NCBI RefSeq assembly: GCF_028747805.1 | Contig: NZ_CP114887.1 | Span: 2,411,501-2,475,500, forward strand | Origin: Solibacillus daqui | Lineage (GTDB): Bacteria; Bacillota; Bacilli; Bacillales_A; Planococcaceae | Direction: 5' to 3' | DNA length: 64,000 nt | In this document: positions 44,083 through 53,559 of the stretch, piece after piece | Layout: the number at the start of each line of letters is the position of its first letter | How positions within the stretch are numbered: the first letter of the stretch is position 1 | Made by a program: the position numbers and the translations under genes | The notes under the pieces: model-generated | What the model was told of the DNA's origin: nothing | The model's database searches: none | The model's input: the letters and a program-made list of their open reading frames with translations, nothing else

Positions 44083-45767
44083 TGTTGTGCCCCCTTCACA
44101 GTTGTTACAACACCGTTTAACTTTTCTACGATGTTTTGCCCTGCAAAAATAAAGCCATTTAAGCCGTTTGCAGTCCAAGCTTCTGCTTCTTCTTTATATT
44201 TACCAGCTGCGTCTAATACTAGATTTTGTTTTTTACCTTCTAAAAGGGCTGGGATTAATTGTTTTGTATCATCATCTGTTGCTGCCACAACAACGTAATC
44301 ATAATCTGTAGCGGCTAACCAAGCTTTTGCCTCATCAATTGATTGGAAGCCTTCTGTTTGGTCTGCTACAATACCCGCTGTCGCAAAGAAACCTTGTACG
44401 AAATCCGCACGTGGCTTGTAGTTTTTCAGCTGACCAAATGTTAAAATCGCTGCTTTAAGATTTGCTTGTTCAAAGCTTGCACGTAAGTTTTCGAATGGTA
44501 GTGCAATACGTTTCACATCTACAAATTGTTTATTTTCAATTGTTGGAATTTCATCTACTGGGTTTGCGTAAATGTTTGTTCCAATTAATGTATGCTTGCG
44601 TGTTTCTACTTGCTTAATTCGCGTGTTGTATACTTCTTCGATTTTTGTATCGATGTCATATGCTTTTAAGCCTCCAGCTAGTTCGATTTCAAGGAACATT
44701 GCCCATGCCGCTTTTACGTAATCTGCTGTTAATGACTCTATGAAGTAAGAACCACCTGCAGGATCAAGTACTTTTGTAACGTGAGATTCTTCTTTTGTTA
44801 CTAAAGAAACGTTACGTGCAATACGTACTGATTGCTCAGTAGTTTGCGTTAAACTGTCATGAGGGTGAACAGTAATGACATCCGCACCGCCGATAGCTGC
44901 TGAAAATGCTTCATTGCCTGAGCGTAGTAAATTCACATACACATCGTACTTCGAGAAGCTACGAGCTGATGTTTCAACTACGACTGGGACAGCGCTTGCT
45001 TCATTGCCGAATGCTGAAGCAAACGCTTTCCATAAAACTTTAAAGGCACGAATTTTTGCAACTTCTGCAAAGAATTGTGTATCTACCGCAAATTGTACGA
45101 AGAATTTTTGTTCAAACGCTTTGAAATCTTCAACCGATTGTGCTAAATGTGACGCTTGTGCTAACGCAATTGCAAGTTCTTGTACTGCATTTGCACCATT
45201 ATTGTGATAGGGAATAGTATTAGCTGCAAAAGTACGTACATTTGGGAAACCAGCAACATCCACAGCTTCAGGTGCAATAATGTAACCGTTTACTATTTCT
45301 TTTTTAGAAGCCTCAATTTTGTCGAATACAGCTAACACTTCATCGTCTGTTGATTGAACTGTAATCTTGAATGAATTTTCAGTTAAAATTGTAGCCAATT
45401 TTGCGATTGCTGTTTCTGTCCATTCAAAAGATACTGGGCTATAAATTGTAATGACTTCATTGCCACGCTCTATGCTTTCCCCTAAGTTAGCAAAGAAACT
45501 TTCTTCCGTCGCACCTACTATTTGCTGAGCAATCGCAAACGTTGGTGATTGTGATAATGTTCGAATTGTTGAAACTTGCTTTTCTAATTGCTTGCCTAAC
45601 TTCTCGATTAAACTTTCTTTCGTGTATAGTGGCTCGAGCGTAATGTTTTCTATTGTTTTTGTGAACAATGATTCGAATGGTTTACCTTTTAGGGCCTTTA
45701 CCGCTTCTTCTTGCCACTGATCATAGCTAGCTGATTGAAATTCAATCTCTTTCATATTAGTTGACAT
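44079..45767 (-). CDS. mutA: Methylmalonyl-CoA mutase, small subunit
   Basis: This 562-residue protein is the inactive partner subunit. It shares the barrel fold ([66 protein letters not shown]) and has a degenerate B12-like C-terminal domain without the DXHXXG cobalamin motif, as expected. The start is ATG at 45767; AGGGGGG is about 18 nt upstream, so a nearer alternative start such as MKEIEF at 45755 was considered but is even further. It forms the operon mutA-mutB-meaB. Confidence 0.95.
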   Translation of the reverse strand: MSTNMKEIEFQSASYDQWQEEAVKALKGKPFESLFTKTIENITLEPLYTKESLIEKLGKQLEKQVSTIRTLSQSPTFAIAQQIVGATEESFFANLGESIERGNEVITIYSPVSFEWTETAIAKLATILTENSFKITVQSTDDEVLAVFDKIEASKKEIVNGYIIAPEAVDVAGFPNVRTFAANTIPYHNNGANAVQELAIALAQASHLAQSVEDFKAFEQKFFVQFAVDTQFFAEVAKIRAFKVLWKAFASAFGNEASAVPVVVETSARSFSKYDVYVNLLRSGNEAFSAAIGGADVITVHPHDSLTQTTEQSVRIARNVSLVTKEESHVTKVLDPAGGSYFIESLTADYVKAAWAMFLEIELAGGLKAYDIDTKIEEVYNTRIKQVETRKHTLIGTNIYANPVDEIPTIENKQFVDVKRIALPFENLRASFEQANLKAAILTFGQLKNYKPRADFVQGFFATAGIVADQTEGFQSIDEAKAWLAATDYDYVVVAATDDDTKQLIPALLEGKKQNLVLDAAGKYKEEAEAWTANGLNGFIFAGQNIVEKLNGVVTTVKGAQQ

Positions 45768-45842
45768 GTGGACGCTTACTAGCTTCCCCCCTTGTTATAT
45801 TTCTGTACTATATTCTACACGAGAATGTTCTGACAATAAAGC

Positions 45843-45882
45843 AAAAAAAATTCCGAAAGCTTGATTTAACAAGCTTCCGGAA
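45843..45882 (-). terminator. Terminator of the bkd operon
   Basis: Minus-strand arms TTCCGGAAGCTTG and CAAGCTTTCGGAA (one mismatch) are followed by seven or more T, right after the bkdB stop. Confidence 0.95.
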
Positions 45883-45887
45883 CTATT

Positions 45888-47207
45888 TCAGTAGACTGAC
45901 ATCTTATTTTTATCTACATTTTCGAGAATATCTTTTACTCTAGATAGGAATTTGCCGCAAATCAATCCATCTAAAATTCTATGATCTAATGACAAACATA
46001 AATTTACCATATGACGTGGAGCGACCATGTTACCCTGTACTATTACAGGTCGTTTTACAATACTTTCCACTTGCAAGATTGCAGCTTGAGGATAATTGAT
46101 TATCCCCATCGACTGCACTGAACCAAATGATCCCGTATTATTAACTGTAAACGTACCACCCTGCATATGCTCTAATTTTAATTTTCCATGGCGAACGATA
46201 TGTGCATATTCGTGTATTTCTTTGGCGATGCCTTTAATCGATTTTTCATCGACATTTTTAATAACGGGTACGAATAACGCATCATCCGTCGCAACTGCGA
46301 TTGATAAATTAATATCTTTCTTTTGAATAATTTTATCTTCCGCCCACACTGAGTTCATCATTGGGAATTCTTTGAGCGCTTGTGAAACAGCTTTTAAGAA
46401 AAATGCAAAGTATGTTAAATTAAAGCCTTCCTTTTTCTTAAATTCATTTTTTATGCTATCACGATATTCGACAAGCTCCGTCACATCAACTTCCATCATC
46501 ATCCAAGCATGTGGAATTTCATGAGTACTTCTTAGCATATTTTTCGCAATCGCTTTACGTACTTGTGTGACCGGAATTTCGATATCACCAACAACAGTAG
46601 GGATAGGCTCAGGTTGTTTCGTTGATTCTTGTACTTTCGATGAAGTCACTTGAACTTCTGGATCAGCTTGTTGTGCCACTGGTTGTTGGGTTGTTGTCGG
46701 CTTCCCTGCCGCAATATAGGCTTCGACGTCTTTACGAGTAATACGGTTGTTTGCACCGGTACCTGTAACTTGTGCTAAATCTACATTGTTTTCAGATGCA
46801 AGTACGACTACAGCCGGTGAGTAACGACCACCTGTACGCTCAGTTTTCACTGTATTTTCTGCAGTATTTGTAGGTGGTAGCTCCTCTTTGCGCTGTAATC
46901 CAGCATTTAAAATTGCTGAACTAACATTCGAGCTTTTTGGCGCAGGTGCAGGAGGTAACTCAGAGCCCTCCACTTCAATCGAACAAACGACCGTGCCAAC
47001 AGGTAACGTTTCACCCTCTATAGCAATTAGTTCCTTAATAACCCCCGCAAATGATGATGGAATTTCGGCATTTACTTTATCCGTCGTCACTTCTGCTAAT
47101 GGATCATATTTATTAATTGTATCACCAACTTGTACAAGCCAGCGTTCAATTTTTCCTTCAGTTACACTTTCGCCAAGTTGCGGCATTACGATGTTTTGAA
47201 TCGTCAT
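45888..47207 (-). CDS. bkdB: Branched-chain 2-oxoacid dehydrogenase E2 (lipoamide acyltransferase)
   Basis: This 439-residue enzyme has a lipoyl domain with Lys44 in EVTTDKVNAE and a Pro/Ala-rich linker. A peripheral-subunit-binding domain follows (RYSPAVVVLASENNVDLAQVTGTGANNRITRKDVEAYI), then a long linker and a catalytic domain ending SLDHRILDGLICGKFL with the active-site His near 411. It transfers branched acyl groups to CoA. GAGGAGG precedes the ATG. Last gene of bcd-lpdV-bkdAA-bkdAB-bkdB; a 277-bp repeat-bearing gap separates it from bkdAB. Confidence 0.96.
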   Translation of the reverse strand: MTIQNIVMPQLGESVTEGKIERWLVQVGDTINKYDPLAEVTTDKVNAEIPSSFAGVIKELIAIEGETLPVGTVVCSIEVEGSELPPAPAPKSSNVSSAILNAGLQRKEELPPTNTAENTVKTERTGGRYSPAVVVLASENNVDLAQVTGTGANNRITRKDVEAYIAAGKPTTTQQPVAQQADPEVQVTSSKVQESTKQPEPIPTVVGDIEIPVTQVRKAIAKNMLRSTHEIPHAWMMMEVDVTELVEYRDSIKNEFKKKEGFNLTYFAFFLKAVSQALKEFPMMNSVWAEDKIIQKKDINLSIAVATDDALFVPVIKNVDEKSIKGIAKEIHEYAHIVRHGKLKLEHMQGGTFTVNNTGSFGSVQSMGIINYPQAAILQVESIVKRPVIVQGNMVAPRHMVNLCLSLDHRILDGLICGKFLSRVKDILENVDKNKMSVY

Positions 47208-47240
47208 GTTAGATCCTCCTCAATCATTTACTGGAAGAAT

Positions 47241-47420
47241 ATCAATTACGCCTCGGCGTAATTGTGTCTAGATTTTTTCGAGCAGGCTCGAAAAACTCCT
47301 TTAAAAATCTATGACATCCGCCGGGAACAAAGGTCAACACGAGGTTGATCACGAAGGCGTTGTCACAGGACGTGACGTTTTTAGCCTTCGTTCCATTAAG
47401 CATAGGCTTAAACCCCTGCC
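47241..47420. repeat. Intergenic repeat inside the bkd operon, with palindrome copy 2
   Basis: The segment begins with the palindrome copy at 47241-47264 and continues TGTCTAGATTTTTTCGAG, a hairpin of TTTTTTCGAG and CTCGAAAAA, then CCGCCGGGA, TCACAGGACGTGACGTTTTTAG and AGCCTTCG. Matching pieces occur at 24213-24300. It fills most of the gap between bkdAB and bkdB. No coding sense was found in it. Confidence 0.7.
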
Positions 47421-47484
47421 AAATAAAAGACATACTTGGGCAGTCTTCACCCTTATAAAAATGAAGAATGAAGGCTTAAGCAAG

Positions 47485-48468
47485 TTAAAACGCCGCTAAT
47501 TCACGGAGCACACGTTCTACTTTATCAGGATTAATCATAAAATATTTTTCCATTGTTGGTGCATATGGCATTGCTGGTACATCTGGTCCTGCTAGACGTT
47601 GAATTGGCGCATCTAAATCAAATAAACAATGTTCGGCGATAATCGCTGCAACCTCGCTCATGATGCTACCCTCTTTATTATCTTCAGTAACCAATAAAAT
47701 TTTCCCTGTTTTCTTAGCAGCTTCAATAATTGCTTCTTTATCTAACGGGTAAACTGTACGTAAATCTAAAATATGCGTTTCAATTCCATCCTTCGCCAAA
47801 CGATCTGCTGCCTGCAACGCAAAATGAACCGCTAAACCATACGTAATGACCGTGACATCATCACCTTCACGCTTCACATCCGCTTTACCAATCGGCAATG
47901 TGTAGTCATCAGTCGGTACCTCGCCTTTAATTAAACGATACGCCCGCTTATGCTCAAAAAACAATACTGGGTCAGGATCGCGAATGGCTGCCTTTAATAA
48001 GCCTTTTGCATCATAAGGTGTTGATGGAATGACGATTTTTAAACCTGGTGTCCCCGCAAATAACGCTTCAACGGATTGCGAATGATACAAGGCTCCATGA
48101 ATTCCCCCACCAAAAGGCGCACGCACAACAAGCGGGCAGCTCCAATCATTGTTTGAACGATATCGGATTTTTGCCGCTTCAGAAACAATTTGGTTAACGG
48201 CAGGCATGATAAAATCAGCAAACTGCATTTCTGCAATTGGACGCATACCATACATCGCCGCACCAATTGCCACACCAGCAATCGCACTTTCCGCAAGAGG
48301 AGTATCTAGCACACGCTGTTCGCCGAATTGATCGTACAAACCAGTTGTCGCTTTAAATACACCACCCTTTACCCCAACATCTTCACCAAGGACGAAGACG
48401 CGGTCATCTCGTTCCATTTCTTCTTTCATTGCAAGATTAATTGCATCAATATAAGAAATTACCGGCAT
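47485..48468 (-). CDS. bkdAB: Branched-chain 2-oxoacid dehydrogenase E1 beta subunit
   Basis: This 327-residue protein has the transketolase-like E1-beta pattern: EDVGVKGGVFKATTGL, ESAIAGVAIGAAMYGMRPIAEMQFADFI, RAPFGGGIHGALYHSQSVEALF and LDLRTVYPLDKEAIIEAAKKTGKILLVTEDN. With the alpha subunit it decarboxylates branched-chain 2-oxoacids using thiamine diphosphate. Its start overlaps the bkdAA stop as TAATG. Confidence 0.97.
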   Translation of the reverse strand: MPVISYIDAINLAMKEEMERDDRVFVLGEDVGVKGGVFKATTGLYDQFGEQRVLDTPLAESAIAGVAIGAAMYGMRPIAEMQFADFIMPAVNQIVSEAAKIRYRSNNDWSCPLVVRAPFGGGIHGALYHSQSVEALFAGTPGLKIVIPSTPYDAKGLLKAAIRDPDPVLFFEHKRAYRLIKGEVPTDDYTLPIGKADVKREGDDVTVITYGLAVHFALQAADRLAKDGIETHILDLRTVYPLDKEAIIEAAKKTGKILLVTEDNKEGSIMSEVAAIIAEHCLFDLDAPIQRLAGPDVPAMPYAPTMEKYFMINPDKVERVLRELAAF

Positions 48469-49478
48469 TACGCATCTTCTCCTTCCGCATAAACAAACTT
48501 AAGTGCATATTCGGGTAAGGCATACGGTGCATTTTCCGCATACTCTGTCGCTTCATTGACAAGCTGCATTATGTTGTCATTTAATTCTTTAATTAATAAA
48601 TCGTCTACTACACCCCGTTCTTTCAGGTAGCTTTCGAAAAGCAGAATTGGGTCTTTTGCTTTCCCTTCTGCAATATCTTCCGCTGTACGATATTGGCGGT
48701 CATCATCATCTGAGGAATGGGCTGTCAAACGATAGCTCACCGTTTCGATTAATGACGGCCCACCTCCATTTCGTGCTCGATCAGCAGCCTCTTTCACTAC
48801 TTTATATACTTCTAAAGGATTTTTCCCGTCTACTGTCACGCCAGGCATACCGTAACCAATTGCACGATCAGACACCTTTGCACAACCTAATTGACGCTCA
48901 ACTGGAACAGAAATTGCATATTGGTTATTCTCAACCATTATAATTACAGGAAGCTTATGAACCCCAGCAAAGTTAGCGCCCTCATGGAAATCTCCCTGAT
49001 TAGATGAGCCTTCTCCAAGCGTTACAAACGTAATAAAATCTTTTTTTTGCATTTTTCCTGCTAGTGCAACACCTACTGCATGAGGAACTTGCGTCGTTAC
49101 CGGAGAAGAACCTGTTATAATTCGGTTTTTCTTTTGTCCAAAATGTCCCGGCATTTGGCGTCCACCTGAGTTTGGGTCTTCTGCTTTCGCAAACGCCGAT
49201 AACATTAAATCCTGTGCGGTCATCCCAAAATGCAAGACAACCCCCATATCACGGTAATACGGTGCAATATAATCTTTTGTATGATCTAATGCAAATGCCG
49301 CGCCAACTTGTGCTGCTTCTTGCCCTTGACACGAAATAACAAATGGAATTTTCCCGGCGCGATTTAATAGCCACATGCGTTCATCAATTCGTCGTGCTAA
49401 AAGCATCGTTTCATACATTTTTATTACGTCTGCATTCGTCAACCCTAGCTGTTCATGCGTTATTTGTTGTTCTGTCAT
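48468..49478 (-). CDS. bkdAA: Branched-chain 2-oxoacid dehydrogenase E1 alpha subunit
   Basis: This 336-residue thiamine-diphosphate enzyme has the cofactor motif GEGSSNQGDFHEGANFAGVHKLPVIIMVENN, and SYRLTAHSSDDDDRQYR near the phosphorylation-loop region of eukaryotic homologues. The ATG at 49478 (MTEQQITHEQLG) is chosen because GGGGG lies 8 nt upstream; the frame opens five codons earlier. It forms an alpha2beta2 E1 with bkdAB. Confidence 0.97.
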   Translation of the reverse strand: MTEQQITHEQLGLTNADVIKMYETMLLARRIDERMWLLNRAGKIPFVISCQGQEAAQVGAAFALDHTKDYIAPYYRDMGVVLHFGMTAQDLMLSAFAKAEDPNSGGRQMPGHFGQKKNRIITGSSPVTTQVPHAVGVALAGKMQKKDFITFVTLGEGSSNQGDFHEGANFAGVHKLPVIIMVENNQYAISVPVERQLGCAKVSDRAIGYGMPGVTVDGKNPLEVYKVVKEAADRARNGGGPSLIETVSYRLTAHSSDDDDRQYRTAEDIAEGKAKDPILLFESYLKERGVVDDLLIKELNDNIMQLVNEATEYAENAPYALPEYALKFVYAEGEDA

Positions 49479-49586
49479 AATACAAACCCCCAATCGAGTT
49501 TAAAGAAATCCATACGATGCCATATAGCACGAAAAGATGGCGTACTCTATGGATTTCTCATAAAAAATACATTCAATCTATTCTGT

Positions 49587-49610
49587 ATCAATTACGCCTC
49601 GGCGTAATTG
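49587..49610. repeat. Palindrome, copy 3
   Basis: ATCAATTACGCC-TC-GGCGTAATTG, identical over 24 bases with the copies at 18441 and 47241, lies in the gap between lpdV and bkdAA. Confidence 0.85.
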
Positions 49611-49621
49611 CGTGAATCAAG

Positions 49622-51031
49622 TTAAAAATGAATTGCCTTACCTTCAATTGCTAAAGCAGCTTCTCCAATAACCTCACTTAAACTCGGATGTAGATGTACC
49701 ATTTGTCCAACTTCCCACGGTGAAGCATTTAAAAATAGTCCAAGTGCCGCTTCTGATATTAAATCCGTGGCATGTGGTCCAATTAAATGGGCACCAACTA
49801 GATCATTTGACGATTCATCAGCTATGACTTTTATAAAGCCTTCTGATTCGCCGTAAACAATCGCTTTACCGATTGCTTTAAATGGGAATGTAGCAGTTTT
49901 CACTTTAAAGCCATTTTGACGTGCTTGTGCTTCTGTTAGGCCTACGCTTGCTACTTCAGGAGAACTATATACACCACGGGCAATATTTGCGTAATTAATT
50001 GGCATTGACTGCTCCCCTGCAATATGCTCAACCGCACGAATCCCTTCATGTGAAGCAACATGCGCTAGTTGCATGCCACCAATAACATCACCAATTGCGT
50101 ATATATGACTCTCTTTAGTTTGGAAATTGTCATTCACAACAATCGAGCCATTATCTACCTGAATTTCGGTATTTTCAATTCCAATATTTTCGGTATTCGC
50201 AACACGCCCAACAGATAATAATAATGCTTGTGCCTCAATTGTAGTGTCTTCAAGCGGAATCGATACTTGCTCATTTACTTGTATTGCTGATGGGTCTAAC
50301 TGCACATTAAAATGGATGTTCACGCCGCGCTTAGTCAATTGCTTATACATTTCTTCGGAGATGGCTTCATCCTCTGTTGGAATTAAGCGATCTCCTACTT
50401 CTAAAACGGTCACGTCAACATCAAAATCTATGAGCATCGAAGCCCATTCAACACCGATAACACCACCGCCAATAATGATTACGGATTTCGGCAATTGTTC
50501 TAGTGTTAAAAACTCATCTGACGTTAATACTTTTTTTCCATCAACTTTTAAACCTACTAAATGGCGCGGTCTTGAACCAGTAGCAATGATTACATTATTC
50601 GGTATAAGCATTTCGTTTTCAGAGCCATCCGTCATTTCTACAGAAATCGTACCTGGCATTGGTGAAAATATGGACGGTCCTAAAATTCGACCATATCCCT
50701 CATAAACATCAATTTTGCCCTTTTTCATAAGATGCTGCACACCTTTATAAAGCTGATTCACAACAAGTTCTTTACGTTGTTGAATACGATTAAACTGTAG
50801 TGTTACACCTTGTACTTCTATACCAAAATCAAGTGCTTTTTTTGATTGCACGTATACTTCGGCACTACGTAGCAAAGCTTTTGTTGGAATACAACCTGCA
50901 TGTAAACACGTACCACCTAGTTTATTTTTTTCGACAATGGCCGTTTTTAAACCTAGCTGGGAGGCACGGATTGCTGCTACATAGCCACCTGTTCCTCCAC
51001 CTAAAATGACAACATCATACTCCTTTGCCAT
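49622..51031 (-). CDS. lpdV: Dihydrolipoyl dehydrogenase of the branched-chain complex (E3)
   Basis: This 469-residue flavoprotein has the FAD motif VVILGGGTGGYVAAIRASQLG, redox-active disulfide GGTCLHAGCIPTKALLR, NAD motif SVIIIGGGVIGVEWASML, second FAD block AIGDVIGG and C-terminal HLHPSLSE with the catalytic His-Glu pair. It reoxidises the lipoyl arms of BkdB. ATG at 51031 is chosen with AGGGG 8 nt upstream. It follows bcd by 33 nt in the bkd operon. Confidence 0.96.
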   Translation of the reverse strand: MAKEYDVVILGGGTGGYVAAIRASQLGLKTAIVEKNKLGGTCLHAGCIPTKALLRSAEVYVQSKKALDFGIEVQGVTLQFNRIQQRKELVVNQLYKGVQHLMKKGKIDVYEGYGRILGPSIFSPMPGTISVEMTDGSENEMLIPNNVIIATGSRPRHLVGLKVDGKKVLTSDEFLTLEQLPKSVIIIGGGVIGVEWASMLIDFDVDVTVLEVGDRLIPTEDEAISEEMYKQLTKRGVNIHFNVQLDPSAIQVNEQVSIPLEDTTIEAQALLLSVGRVANTENIGIENTEIQVDNGSIVVNDNFQTKESHIYAIGDVIGGMQLAHVASHEGIRAVEHIAGEQSMPINYANIARGVYSSPEVASVGLTEAQARQNGFKVKTATFPFKAIGKAIVYGESEGFIKVIADESSNDLVGAHLIGPHATDLISEAALGLFLNASPWEVGQMVHLHPSLSEVIGEAALAIEGKAIHF

Positions 51032-51064
51032 GTGCAACACCCCTTGTAAAATAATTTCGTTTAA

Positions 51065-52159
51065 TTAGCGGCCATTTAAAATATTTTTTTCATTTTTTAA
51101 GAATGTGCTACGTGTTTTGGCAACACGTGCAATTCTTTCTTCTGCTAAATGATTTGCTGCTAAGTACGTTGGAATATCTTGTTCTTTAGAAATGGCAAAA
51201 ATCTTTTCTAAGCTCGTATAAATCGTTTCGACACGTTTCATTGCTCGATCACGATTGTAGCCATATAATTCATCTGCCACGTTAATTACTCCGCCCGCGT
51301 TAATTACATAATCCGGTGCATATATTATACCCAGTTCATGTAAAACTTTTCCATGCTTTGATTCTGCTAATTGGTTATTTGCCGAACCAGCGATGACTTT
51401 AGCTTTTAATTTAGGAATCGTTGTATCGTTAATAATTGCACCCAATGCACATGGCGCAAAAATATCGACATCTTGCTCATAAATTTCATTTGGTAATACG
51501 GCGATGGCACCAAAATCGTTAACTACTCGATCTATTGCGACTTGGTTGATGTCTGTCACTACCAAGTGAGCACCTTCTTTATGTAAGTACTCACATAATG
51601 TATATGCAACGTTACCAAGACCTTGTACTGCAACTTTTCGTCCACCTAAATTGTCATCACCAAACGCTTCTTTTGCTGCTGCTTTCATCCCTAAGAAAAC
51701 ACCATATGCAGTTACTGGTGAAGGATTACCCGAGCTACCAAATGCTGGTGAAATCCCTGTTACATAATTGGTTTCCTCATGAATTAAATCCATATCCGAA
51801 ACGCTAGTACCTACATCTTCTGCTGTAATGTAACGCCCGTTTAGTCCTTGTATGAAACGACCTAATGCGCGAAACATTTCTTCATTTTTATCTTTAAATG
51901 GATCACCAATAATTACGGTTTTCCCGCCACCTAAATTTAAACCTGCGGCGGCATTTTTATATGTCATTCCACGAGCTAATCGAAGTGCATCTTCAATAGC
52001 ATCTTCTTCAGAAGCATAAGTCCACATGCGTGAACCACCTAGTGCTGGACCTAATGTTGTATCATGAATTGCAATAATAGCCTTTAAACCCGAAGCTTCG
52101 TCTTGGCAAAAAACTAGTTGTTCATAATCATACTTTTTCATGTAATTAAATATTTCCAT
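51065..52159 (-). CDS. bcd: Leucine (branched-chain amino acid) dehydrogenase
   Basis: This 364-residue enzyme oxidatively deaminates Leu, Val and Ile to 2-oxoacids with NAD+. Visible are the substrate block [47 protein letters not shown] with the catalytic Lys, the NAD motif [15 protein letters not shown], and [22 protein letters not shown] lies 9 nt before the ATG. It is the first gene of the bkd operon. ptb and buk, which flank bcd in B. subtilis, are absent here. Confidence 0.97.
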   Translation of the reverse strand: MEIFNYMKKYDYEQLVFCQDEASGLKAIIAIHDTTLGPALGGSRMWTYASEEDAIEDALRLARGMTYKNAAAGLNLGGGKTVIIGDPFKDKNEEMFRALGRFIQGLNGRYITAEDVGTSVSDMDLIHEETNYVTGISPAFGSSGNPSPVTAYGVFLGMKAAAKEAFGDDNLGGRKVAVQGLGNVAYTLCEYLHKEGAHLVVTDINQVAIDRVVNDFGAIAVLPNEIYEQDVDIFAPCALGAIINDTTIPKLKAKVIAGSANNQLAESKHGKVLHELGIIYAPDYVINAGGVINVADELYGYNRDRAMKRVETIYTSLEKIFAISKEQDIPTYLAANHLAEERIARVAKTRSTFLKNEKNILNGR

Positions 52160-52179
52160 AACACACTACTCCTTTATCA

Positions 52180-52193
52180 AGAAAGCGCTTACT
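52180..52193 (-). promoter_or_regulatory. Possible cre (CcpA) site upstream of bcd
   Basis: AGAAAGCGCTTACT agrees with the cre consensus TGWNANCGNTNWCA at 12 of 14 positions. It lies between the likely promoter and the bcd ribosome-binding site, a roadblock position fitting glucose repression. Confidence 0.6.
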
Positions 52194-52326
52194 TTCTCGT
52201 GTTCTGTATTTTTTTCTGCTTAAGGTTCGACAAAAACTAAAATGTGAATAACTTTTGTCTTTAAATTTACAATACTTTCAAATTCATAATGTTGCAACTA
52301 TTATTCGTCAATTTTAATCAAGTTAG

Positions 52327-52341
52327 AAAATTCTGAAAAAT
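52327..52341 (-). promoter_or_regulatory. Possible CodY box upstream of bcd
   Basis: AAAATTCTGAAAAAT matches the CodY consensus AATTTTCWGAAAATT at 12 of 15 positions, about 170 nt before bcd. CodY senses branched-chain amino acids, so the link is sensible, but A+T-rich DNA gives chance matches. Confidence 0.45.
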
Positions 52342-52533
52342 CAACCGGTTATTCCTATGATTGCGAACTTACAATTATCTAATTTTCCTAATTATTAATT
52401 ATTCTAATAAAATAAATTGTCGCAGTTTCGTCATATTGTCTTATTCAATTACAACTTTTTTATGTATACAATTGACAGTAATTATTGATATTGTAAAATC
52501 AATGTTGTTTTACTTAGTGGAGGGGATACGTAC

Positions 52534-52770
52534 ATGGCAAGAATGGCTGCTTTTATTGTGCTTGTAATACCTGCCATACTCATGGCTGCAGGTATTAAGT
52601 TTATGCGAGATACACTTTTCGGGATATTAATTTCACCATTCCCTTGGATTTGGGTTCAATTTGTTGTTGGAGTTATTTTCTTTGCTGTTTCATTTCTATT
52701 TTTTGCTGGATTTTTACTTCATCGCGATCGCAAGCGCGGAAAAGTTGCCGATCGTTGGCAAAATAAATAA
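52534..52770 (+). CDS. DUF2627 small membrane protein (YqzF-like)
   Basis: This 78-residue protein has two membrane helices (about residues 4-20 and 38-63) and a basic tail HRDRKRGKVADRWQNK. It matches DUF2627/YqzF, a small conserved Bacillales protein found near the bkd genes. GGAGGGG precedes the ATG. Function unknown. It is divergent from bcd and shares its 370-bp regulatory gap. Confidence 0.85.
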   Translation: MARMAAFIVLVIPAILMAAGIKFMRDTLFGILISPFPWIWVQFVVGVIFFAVSFLFFAGFLLHRDRKRGKVADRWQNK

Positions 52771-52804
52771 ATTTCAACTAGCTTCATCAACATCAGATAC
52801 ATAA

Positions 52805-52842
52805 AAAAAGACGCCTATGGAACCCCCATAAGCGTCTTTTTG
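52805..52842. terminator. Bidirectional terminator between DUF2627 and GDPD genes
   Basis: AAAAGACGC..TATGG pairs with CCATA.GCGTCTTTT, with T-runs in both directions, between two converging genes. Confidence 0.92.
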
Positions 52843-53559
52843 CTATTTTAATTGTGCTCTTTGAACTTTATCAGGAAAATCAGTTATCCAACCTCTAACT
52901 GCTGGGTGTGGATTTTTCAAAAATGATTCATTTCCTACTATTCCATAGAAGCGTATTCCAATTTCTGCATCATTAAAATATTGCAAATATTCATGTTTAT
53001 AAAATTTTTTATGTGCATGAATGGTATCAAAGAATCGATGTTCACTCATCGAAGACCAATCGAATTTTTTCGTAACAATATAAGCCGTTTCCATTTCTGG
53101 TCGTACTTCTTTAACGATTATTAATAATCTTTCGTGAAATGATGAAAAATGACTGTTCTTAGGTACTTGAATCGGTACTAAAAATTTACGGAGTGCAGCT
53201 TCATTCATTAGCAATGACTGTTTCAACTCAATATTCAAAGGAAATTGCTGTTCATTGGCCCAATCCAAAATATCTTGAAACGCTTCAATGTGATGACTCG
53301 AAAAGAATCGAATAAAGCGCTTTCCTAATTTATAGCTTCTTAATTCTTCGAAGGAACAATCAGATACTTTCCGCTTTTTTCCCGCTAGTCTTTTTAAATC
53401 CAAATCATGAAATACTACCAATATACCATCCTTTGAAACTTGGATATCTAATTCAATTCCATCTGCGCCCAAGCTTTGCGCTTTTTTAAAAGCTGCAAAA
53501 GTATTCTCTAAACATTCATGTGATGCACCACGATGTGCAAAAACTGGAATCGTTTTCAT
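52843..53559 (-). CDS. Glycerophosphodiester phosphodiesterase (YqiK-like)
   Basis: This 238-residue TIM-barrel enzyme has the GDPD signatures FAHRGASHECLENTFAAFKKAQSLGADGIELDIQVSKDGILVVFHD, with the catalytic His pair and metal-binding Glu and Asp. It lacks a signal peptide and so hydrolyses glycerophosphodiesters in the cytosol. Its start overlaps the FapA-family gene stop as TAATG, indicating coupling. Confidence 0.9.
   Translation of the reverse strand: MKTIPVFAHRGASHECLENTFAAFKKAQSLGADGIELDIQVSKDGILVVFHDLDLKRLAGKKRKVSDCSFEELRSYKLGKRFIRFFSSHHIEAFQDILDWANEQQFPLNIELKQSLLMNEAALRKFLVPIQVPKNSHFSSFHERLLIIVKEVRPEMETAYIVTKKFDWSSMSEHRFFDTIHAHKKFYKHEYLQYFNDAEIGIRFYGIVGNESFLKNPHPAVRGWITDFPDKVQRAQLK

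Noticed and set aside
47311..47499. 62-codon plus-strand frame between bkdAB and bkdB
   Set aside because: Lies entirely in the repeat element and runs into antisense bkdAB, with no start signal.
52361..52567. 68-codon open frame upstream of the DUF2627 gene
   Set aside because: No ribosome-binding site, overlaps the DUF2627 start in another frame and lies in the bcd regulatory region.
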